DNA of 64,000 bases from Druceiella hillmani. Lineage: Eukaryota; Arthropoda; Insecta; Lepidoptera; Hepialidae. Positions within the stretch are counted from its first letter, which is position 1, and the number at the start of each line of letters is the position of its first letter. The stretch lies in assembly GCA_039881145.1 (NCBI GenBank), contig JAYKKI010000037.1, positions 15,263,501 through 15,327,500 of the forward strand. The letters are read 5' to 3'. Shown here in pieces: positions 53,541 through 64,000 of this stretch. The translations under genes were made by a program, and so were the position numbers. A model generated the notes under the pieces. It saw only the letters and a program-made list of their open reading frames with translations, made no database searches and had not been told where the DNA came from.

Positions 53541-54087
53541 AGTTTCTGAAAATGTAGAACAAATTGATACCTTAGAAGTGACGAGCAATTTTTTTTCATT
53601 TCTTTCTTGGAAAAAATTGTGCTATTTTGTATTCTACCCTTCTAAATTTTCCAACTTTCTCCCTCACCTTCAAACTTTTATCGTAAACCCTGATAATGGA
53701 CTAGTGTCTTATAGATAGTGACAAAATTGCAGTTATAACATGTAAATATAATGTAAAAAATCATAATATATCGTGTGATCTGCTTATTGAACCGTCAAAA
53801 TGAAGTCGTAAAAAACAGCGTAAAAATATCCCTTGTCAAACGACGAATAACTTTATAAGATTGTATACTTATACCTGTATTAAATGTTTCTCCTTATACA
53901 TACTGCGTAGAATATTTTGAAGCGAATGTAATAAAGTTTAAAACCGATACAACGAGTGGCCAAATTACGATAAAACGTATTTCAAACCAGCATGCAAGCC
54001 AAATATCCTATAAAAATAACAATCAGTAATAATTAGAGAATTATTTTTCTGTTCTGCGCAAAAAATTGATAATTAAAAAGCTTAAGT
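53541..54087. other. Unannotated AT-rich stretch
   Basis: Nothing recognised. Confidence 0.5.
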
Positions 54088-54180
54088 AAACTAGGCGGCT
54101 CAGGTTTTGGCCCCTCGGCCGCCGCTTTGCATGCATACATCTTTACCGTTGTATTTACTACGCAGTGAGCGGCCAACTAA
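54088..54180. other. GC-rich island with GGCGGC/GCCGCC inverted ends
   Basis: GGCGGCTCAGG and CCTCGGCCGCC (54096-54125) form an inverted repeat. The island extends to GCAGTGAGCGGCC. No open frame. It is out of character with the surrounding DNA and may be a repeat fragment. Confidence 0.4.
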
Positions 54181-58127
<3,947 letters not shown>

Positions 58128-58251
58128 ATTGAATATATTTGTTGTTAATTTTGTAGAAATTCATAATCAAATGAAACCACTTGATGTAGCATTATTTCTA
58201 TTCTTTATTTAAATTCTTTACTACGACCTATGTTTCGTTGTGTTACAATAT
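58128..58251. repeat. Dispersed repeat copy B (partner at 7923-8059)
   Basis: Aligns with copy A across its full length in the same orientation. It carries a 4-base and a 2-base deletion relative to A and scattered substitutions. In one frame, QMKPLDVALFLFF corresponds to QTELRDVVLFLLS in copy A. An in-frame stop follows. Confidence 0.75.
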
Positions 58252-60678
58252 CTTAAGGTGGGCAATTAGCAAAGATATACAATACAAACAAAAAATATCT
58301 GCCTGCACAAAAATGTTTTAAAAATGTCTGCTTTTCTGATTGCGATGCTTTTTAAAAATATGTTAAATAATTGACTCAAAGATAGTTGATATTCTTGTTT
58401 CTGAAAGATAATAATGGTAATCTAACCACTGAACATGATGATGAACGTTATATATGCATATTTGTTTAAGTCATAAAATGGAACAAAATTATTTTTAATG
58501 ATATTTTTTTTTCCATTTAATCATACTGCTCTTCTGTTATTTAAATCCATTTTCAATTATATTTAAAAAATAATGTAACATGTCATTTAAAAGAAATCAG
58601 TTGTGTTTTGTAATTTCACAACGATGCTAATTGCAAACGCGGTAGTAGCGTTCTGATGAAAGCAGTTATTATTGCACGTGTTTATCGTTGAATCTTCACG
58701 ATAAAAAATCGTCAAATAAAGATATCGTTTAAAACTTGACACCAATAGCTCCATACCTATAATTAATCTATATTAATGATGAATTTTTCTAGAAAAGTTA
58801 GAGTTAATTTCTTATAACCCTTTTTCTATATACCTAAATTTAATAAGATCGATGATGGGGATTACTTTATAAAAAAGACGTCAAAGTAGAATTCATTGAT
58901 AGATTACAGATGGAACCGTAGGTAATCCTACAAGCGCTGAGTTTTCCTTAATCATAATAGATGGGAAGTAATGACTCATTGTACACCCCACCTCTCTCTG
59001 TGGCATCACATAAAACAATCTATCTTTCATTTGTAAATTCTGACAAAGACTTTTTTGAGAACACTCAGCACATATGTATACTTCGTTTTTAAAAGCCTGA
59101 AAGTGTAGCAAGAGGAAGGAGGTATATAAGCGAGATATTTACAAAAGATCGGTTTTCACGATTTTAACGTTTGAAGTCTTGACTGGCGAACATGATATAT
59201 ATAATAAGACTTTTTCAGCTCATTTTTAGGAAATCGAAACCAAGGTTTTCATATTTCATATTTTTAGCTTTCCTTGCTTTATTCTGAGATGTAGCCCTTA
59301 TTTTTCTTTATTTAATTGTACTAATATAGTCTACAATAAAATATAATCAGACTAAATTCATAATTTGCAAAACGTTAGAAATATGAAGTTATAAAATAAC
59401 ATCAAACTAGAATTTATTACTAGATTAATACAAGGATATCTACTTCACTCAATGAATATTCTATTTTTTGCGAAGTCAAAAATACTAACACCGAAAGCTT
59501 TCCGCAAAAGTTCAATTCCCATCTTCAATTTAAAATAAATGTTAAAAAGAAATTCAGTTTTAATTAATCGCTCTAATTTATATTAGATTGCTTATTACAC
59601 AATCACAATTTTCATTTAAATTAAATATTCTAGGGAATAAAATATTAATAAAAAATATTGGAAAATTAATATCGAATATATAATTAATTTTATTGTACAT
59701 GAATTAATATACAAATAGCATGAAAAATTATTAACTAGAATTCGATGGAAATTTGAAAATGTAGATTTTCAATTATTAGATATATTCATAGACAATTTAC
59801 ACAATTCTACGTTATTTATTTGCATTTATATATATACACACAGACATAATATTTATAAGAGAAGAAGTATGAGAAGGAGAAGATAGGATTCTAAATAATT
59901 GTTGTTTTATTACCATAATTGCGAACATCAAGAGATTATGTGAAAAGGAATTATTAGTTTGTAGCTGGCCTTATTATTGAATTGTAATATGTAGTAAAAA
60001 TGTATTTGCGGGTGTTAAACATGAGTGAGTGCTTACAGTGCTTTAGTTTGATGGATTGATTTATTTATGTTATATAATGTTTGTTATCTTAATTCTCTTG
60101 GTCTTATGTGTTTGTTTAAATATAAGTACTTAAAGTCAGTTCATATACTCGTAACAAAACAACACGAGTTGTGGTATAAATTATTCAACTAAAGTTTTAA
60201 AGTTTTTAAACTCAACAAAAGTTTTTTGCAATTATATGGCAAAAATTAAATCTTTAGCTAAGTTAAAGGAAATGTTGAAATTGTGCTGACAGGATATGAG
60301 TGATGCAAAAAATTTTCTCTTCTAACATTTTTAATTAGTTGACGAGGTAAATATGATTTGCTAAGACTCATTTAAAGTTTTTTTTTGTAAATATATTGAT
60401 AAGTGGAGAAATATCCCTCGATACTCTTCAGTTCATCGACCTAGCTCTTGTGTAACTGATGTACTTAGTTATTAGCTCTTTCTCTATTTAAAAGTATTAT
60501 AAGTGTGTATATCCGAAAATATTGTGCTCACTGAATTAAAATAAATATGGTTCTTCCATGGAGACATATCCTTTTGGGTCCTTATTAAATGAAATTTTAC
60601 CTGAAAATATTATCTTTTTATATTTATATTTGGCAGTATTTTTTATTTTCTGGGCAAAAAGAAGTATTGCCTAACTAC
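58252..60678. other. Unannotated AT-rich stretch
   Basis: No gene recognised. The 72-codon minus frame at 58893-59111 is compositionally balanced and contains four Cys, but I do not recognise it. Confidence 0.45.
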
Positions 60679-60703
60679 CATTTTCTTACCATGTAAGAAA
60701 ATG
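60679..60703. repeat. Perfect 11 bp hairpin
   Basis: CATTTTCTTAC, loop CAT, GTAAGAAAATG. Immediately upstream of the fold-back element. Confidence 0.85.
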
Positions 60704-60716
60704 TTGCTATTAAAAT

Positions 60717-61071
60717 ATCTTTTAAAAAACCGACTTCAAAAAGTAGGTGCTAAAAATTAAAAAATATTTGCAATAAATAATTAAGTTACTTATTTTTTTA
60801 GTCGATGCAAACACTGTCGACCAACTTAAACAAATTTATAATTTAATTTATAACGTAAATTTAAAACCTTAACCTCTAATATACTCACAATATTAAATAG
60901 ATTCATAAAGTCGTATTTATAACATAAACATTTACATTTGTTTGATCTCCGGTACTGGCACCGACTTCAAAAATAGGTAACTTAGTTATGTATTACAAAT
61001 AAGTACTATTTTGAGTTAATTATTTTTAATTTTTTAGTGCCTACCAATTTTGAAGATGGTTTTTAAAAGAT
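60717..61071. mobile_element. Fold-back MITE-like element, about 355 bp
   Basis: Terminal inverted repeats of about 50 bp (60717-60766 and 61021-61071) pair with few mismatches, beginning ATCTTTTAAAAA on each strand. Just inside, a second inverted pair of 35 bp (60772-60806 and 60960-60994) also matches well. The arms thus total about 85-105 bp around a central region of about 150 bp. A CCGACTTCAAAAA core occurs in the outer left arm and again in the inner right arm. No transposase is encoded. Target duplications were not certain: flanks are T/A-rich. It fits a non-autonomous DNA transposon or fold-back element. Confidence 0.8.
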
Positions 61072-61084
61072 GTTTTATTTTAGA

Positions 61085-61120
61085 ATTGAATAATTATTCA
61101 AAGTCACGGGCAAAAGCTAG
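61085..61120 (+). repeat. RTE-like 3' tail motif
   Basis: AGTCACGGGCAAAAGCTAGT followed by ATATAAAT closely resembles the tail remembered for a widespread lepidopteran LINE-derived repeat. Confidence 0.5.
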
Positions 61121-61198
61121 TATATAAATAATTTCCTTTTTGTCTAAAGTTGGTTATCAGTAACAATGAAATGAAGCGATAGTAGTGGTTAGATATTA

Positions 61199-61803
61199 GC
61201 CGTCGAGGAGTTCCATTTTCCATATCCGAAGTCCAGTATCATATTTTGCAAATTAAAAATTACCATAGAAGGAGTTCCGTTCTCCATATCCAAAATCCAA
61301 TATTAGATTTTGAAAAGAAATAACTAAAGCAACAACTAACCAGTAGCATTTATATTGAATCACGACCAATTTACTACCATCCGTTAGGGAGTTATATTAT
61401 TTATCGTCAGAATTCATCGACGACCTGGCTGACGGTGTAATCGGTGGTGTGAATATCGTTAGCCACGTTTTATTTACTAACATCCGTTAAGGAGTTCCAT
61501 TGTTCATACCCAGTACTTGTGATCACACACTGATCAGTTAAGTGGTGTGGTTACTTTGCAAAATAACTACCACTAGCAGCAAATATCTTGAGTCATAGCT
61601 GATTTACTGCCATCCGTTAAGGAGTTTCATCGTTCGTTTCCGGACCTCATCATCAGATCATCATCATGTTTATATGGGACCACACCTATATTACCCTCTT
61701 TCAAAAAATCGGTCCATTCGGTGAAGAATTATCGCTGAACATACATAAAAAAAATATACCGAAGAATTGAGAACCTCATCCTTTTTTGAAGCCGGTTAAA
61801 AAG
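61199..61803 (+). mobile_element. Lepidopteran-type element with degenerate internal repeats
   Basis: The right end reads CCGAAGAATTGAGAACCTCA followed by TCCTTTTTTGAAGCCGGTTA and AAAA, a motif remembered as very common in moths and butterflies. Just upstream is CCTCTTTCAAAAAATCGGTC. Inside, an element-specific phrase close to CCATCCGTTAAGGAGTTCCA occurs five times in degenerate form (GGAG or GGGA of each at 61207, 61271, 61387, 61491 and 61621). The flanks of the third and fifth copies also match over about 65 bp. Spacing varies (64-130 bp), so this is an old tandem array eroded by indels. No coding capacity is seen. Confidence 0.7.
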
Positions 61804-63810
61804 GATTGTATACGTAAAACAATTCAAGAGCCTACTTTACACTGATGTATGTCTGCTTATCTATGCATGGTGAAGAATTATCGCTGAAACATTACAGTCA
61901 CGAAATGTTTTATTTATAAAATAAATTATGCTTTTTTGAAATAGAAAAAGTATTTTACCCTATTTGAGTTTAATTTGATTTATTAGTGAAATAAAATATT
62001 CGTGGCTAATCATGGGCACAAAGAAATTTTAAATACATCCACAACATATTTTAAATAATTTTTAATGAAAAGTAAATTAAAAAGGAGTAAATTAGATTGA
62101 ACGTAATAATTGTGCATTCTGCATATAATTCAATATCAGTAGAACATTGAAATTATTGTGAAAGAAATATTTTGTTGCTACGTTACGATAACTTATTATT
62201 TTTGCCATGAAGTTGTGGTGGTGATTAGTGATTAGTGGTTGTTAAGTGTTAGTGGTATATTTTACATTGTTGCATCAAATAAGCTTTATTTTGTACATAA
62301 AAATATGTCATTCTGAATTCATGTATTATAATATAATATAATATAATATTAAAATTTGGGGGTTTGTTTCCTAACTAAAATATTGAAATTAAGTCTATAA
62401 TACAGAGCCTATTTTGCAGAATTGCAATATTCGATTGTGAAGTTAGAAATGTATACCTTAAAATGTGAATTTCCTTATTATTTCCTTTCTTTTTTATCAA
62501 ATATACTATGATACATACGCATATCTGAATGTATGTTGGGCGGAAAAACATCCCTATGGAATTTTGAAAAATTTATTTATTTATAGACTTCAACGCACAC
62601 ATCTTTAAGTTAGCTAATCAGAATACCAGTATAGCTTCGCTCGATTAGCAGTCGAGACTAGAAACCGAAACTCCGCTGTAAGTTGCGCCTTCGAGTAGCT
62701 ATTGATTAACCCAATAGACCAATATGGTGACAAATTTAAAGTGTTTTTCACCAATTGAAAGAATATACAATTAGAAACAGGATTTTAATGTGAAGAAAAA
62801 AAATTCAAAAGTGAATTTTATTTTTTTCATTAGTATTACTCTTAAAATATAAACAGTTTTTAAAAATAATATTAACAATTATTTTCAGGTAATGCTGTGT
62901 ATATCAAAATTTTTATATTAACCTAATTATGAACGGTATCCAGTTTCACCCGCATCTACAAATGTTTATCTTGAAAAATTAAAAAAAATATGTCGATAAG
63001 AAATAAATGAAATATAAAAAAGCATTTTGACAATTATACAAATATATACATCCATATATATGAGACACAAAACCTATTCTGTTTAATTTGAAGAGTAGTT
63101 CCATGCATATTGGTTGTAAGATATCTTTAATTTTTTCTTACTTCGTTTATGAACTGAAAAGATGTTCGAGAAAGTGATTGTGTATATATGTGAAGCGATA
63201 AACCAATCTATATTTTTTTGAGTCTTCCGAGTTAATTTTGAAATGGATATTTGTTGGTTGTTACTATTTTATTTTTTTTCCTTTGTTCGGGTCATCCATT
63301 GCATAGGAACATTCTATAACACTCGGTAGTTAAAATAAATAAAAGTTTAGCCGTAGATAAGGAAAATTTTGAGTTAGGAAAGTTGCATTATTCGGAATTT
63401 AAATATTGTCAAGCAAGGAAAATCTTATGTGTAAAGTAAATTCTTATATTTGGCATTAATTGAAGCTCGACTTTTGTAAGGTTTGTTTTATTTAATTTAC
63501 TCAAAATTTTGATATTGTCTAGGAGGTATTTTAAATTCTGCTTGCCGAAATAAAGGAAAGGTTTATTTAAAAATTTAACTCATACTTCGCCAGCTTCGGT
63601 TTAATTTACCTTTTTTTGAGTATAAGAAGGTTTCCGGAATGACAAGTCTATATCGTGCTTTAATCAATTTCTGAAGGTTGCTTGGGAATTCAATTTGTAT
63701 CAACCATTACGCTTTATTAGCAAATAAGATTTTTTACAATGATCATTAATATATTTAAAATAAAGTCGTTTGTCCATAATTCCAACGCAGAAAATTAAAG
63801 CAAATAATAA
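61804..63810. other. Unannotated AT-rich stretch
   Basis: It starts with a 20-base exact copy (61869-61888) of a phrase in the preceding element. A GC-richer patch lies at 62630-62705 (TAGCTTCGCTCGATTAGCAG). A short TAATA repeat is listed separately. No gene recognised. Confidence 0.5.
62326..62350. repeat. (TAATA)n microsatellite
   Basis: Five TATAA-type units in a row. Confidence 0.9.
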
Positions 63811-63917
63811 TACACATACACGGACGCATGCACGCACGCCTGCACGCGCGCCCGAACCTACGCACGCATGAAAGAACGCTCGCACACACGCACGCAAGCA
63901 CGCACCCACACACGCAC
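63811..63917. repeat. Degenerate CACG-rich low-complexity tract
   Basis: About 107 bp built from CACG, CACGCA and related tetramers with many substitutions. It is strikingly GC-rich for the window. Two minus frames across it (63700-63909, 63755-63955) encode Cys/Arg/Ala-rich repeats and are artefacts. Confidence 0.9.
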
Positions 63918-64000
63918 ATTATGTAATACTTATGCGAACCTACTGTTTCACACAAATAATTTTAAATTGATTTTAATGCATTTGATCATTCAAAATGGTG

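Noticed and set aside
53264..53599. 111-codon minus-strand frame
   Set aside because: It lies across a lepidopteran-type dispersed repeat and has no domain or signal. Length alone is not convincing.
63700..63955. Cys/Arg/Ala-rich minus-strand frames resembling a cysteine-rich protein
   Set aside because: Composition follows directly from the CACG-rich low-complexity tract, and both frames shift over the same repeat.

Overview
This window looks like AT-rich, gene-poor nuclear DNA from an arthropod, most likely a moth or butterfly (Lepidoptera). The lepidopteran call is an inference from dispersed-repeat signatures remembered as common in that order. They are: the CCGACTTCAAAAA / TTTTTTGAAGCCGG end motif with a 'GAGAACCTCATCC' approach near 61.78 kb; 'GTGATCCTATA-GGGTTC' type sequence near 37.3 and 53.5 kb; the 'CACGGGCAAAAGCTAGT' tail near 61.1 kb; and 'AAATTTTATCAAAATCCG' near 31.9 kb. 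No intact protein-coding gene, rRNA, convincing tRNA or CRISPR array could be supported. The longest open frames are about 110 codons or less. Many of them are artefacts of (TA)n arrays, read as alternating Ile/Tyr, or lie inside decayed mobile elements.

Layout. 0-5.3 kb: unique AT-rich DNA with one TA array, two CpG-richer patches (about 0.69-0.90 and 3.06-3.42 kb) and a hairpin at 3.5 kb. 5.36-6.56 kb: a decayed P-element/THAP9-type transposase, broken by frameshifts and stops. 7-30 kb: mostly anonymous AT-rich DNA with long TA arrays, short palindromes, small tandem repeats at 21.8-22.0 kb and the first member of a dispersed repeat pair (7.9 kb, partner at 58.1 kb). 30.3-34.1 kb: two separate decayed LINE reverse transcriptase fragments on opposite strands. 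35-53 kb: more TA arrays, fragments of presumed lepidopteran repeats, a compound palindrome at 46.5 kb and a SINE-like CG-rich block at 47.0-47.3 kb. 53-60 kb: further repeat fragments, a TA array of about 150 bp and nested hairpins at 55.07 kb. 60.7-61.9 kb: the most structured part, a fold-back MITE-like element followed by a lepidopteran-type element with degenerate internal repeats. 63.8 kb: a degenerate CACG-rich tract.

The window is best read as intergenic or deep-intronic DNA shaped by old transposon insertions and microsatellite expansion. There is no pathway or operon to describe. Nothing seen clearly amounts to a new functional system. The best leads are the P-like transposase relic, the fold-back element at 60.7 kb, and a short hairpin motif found at three distant sites with one covarying base pair. 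Family names come from reading translations by eye, without database searches.
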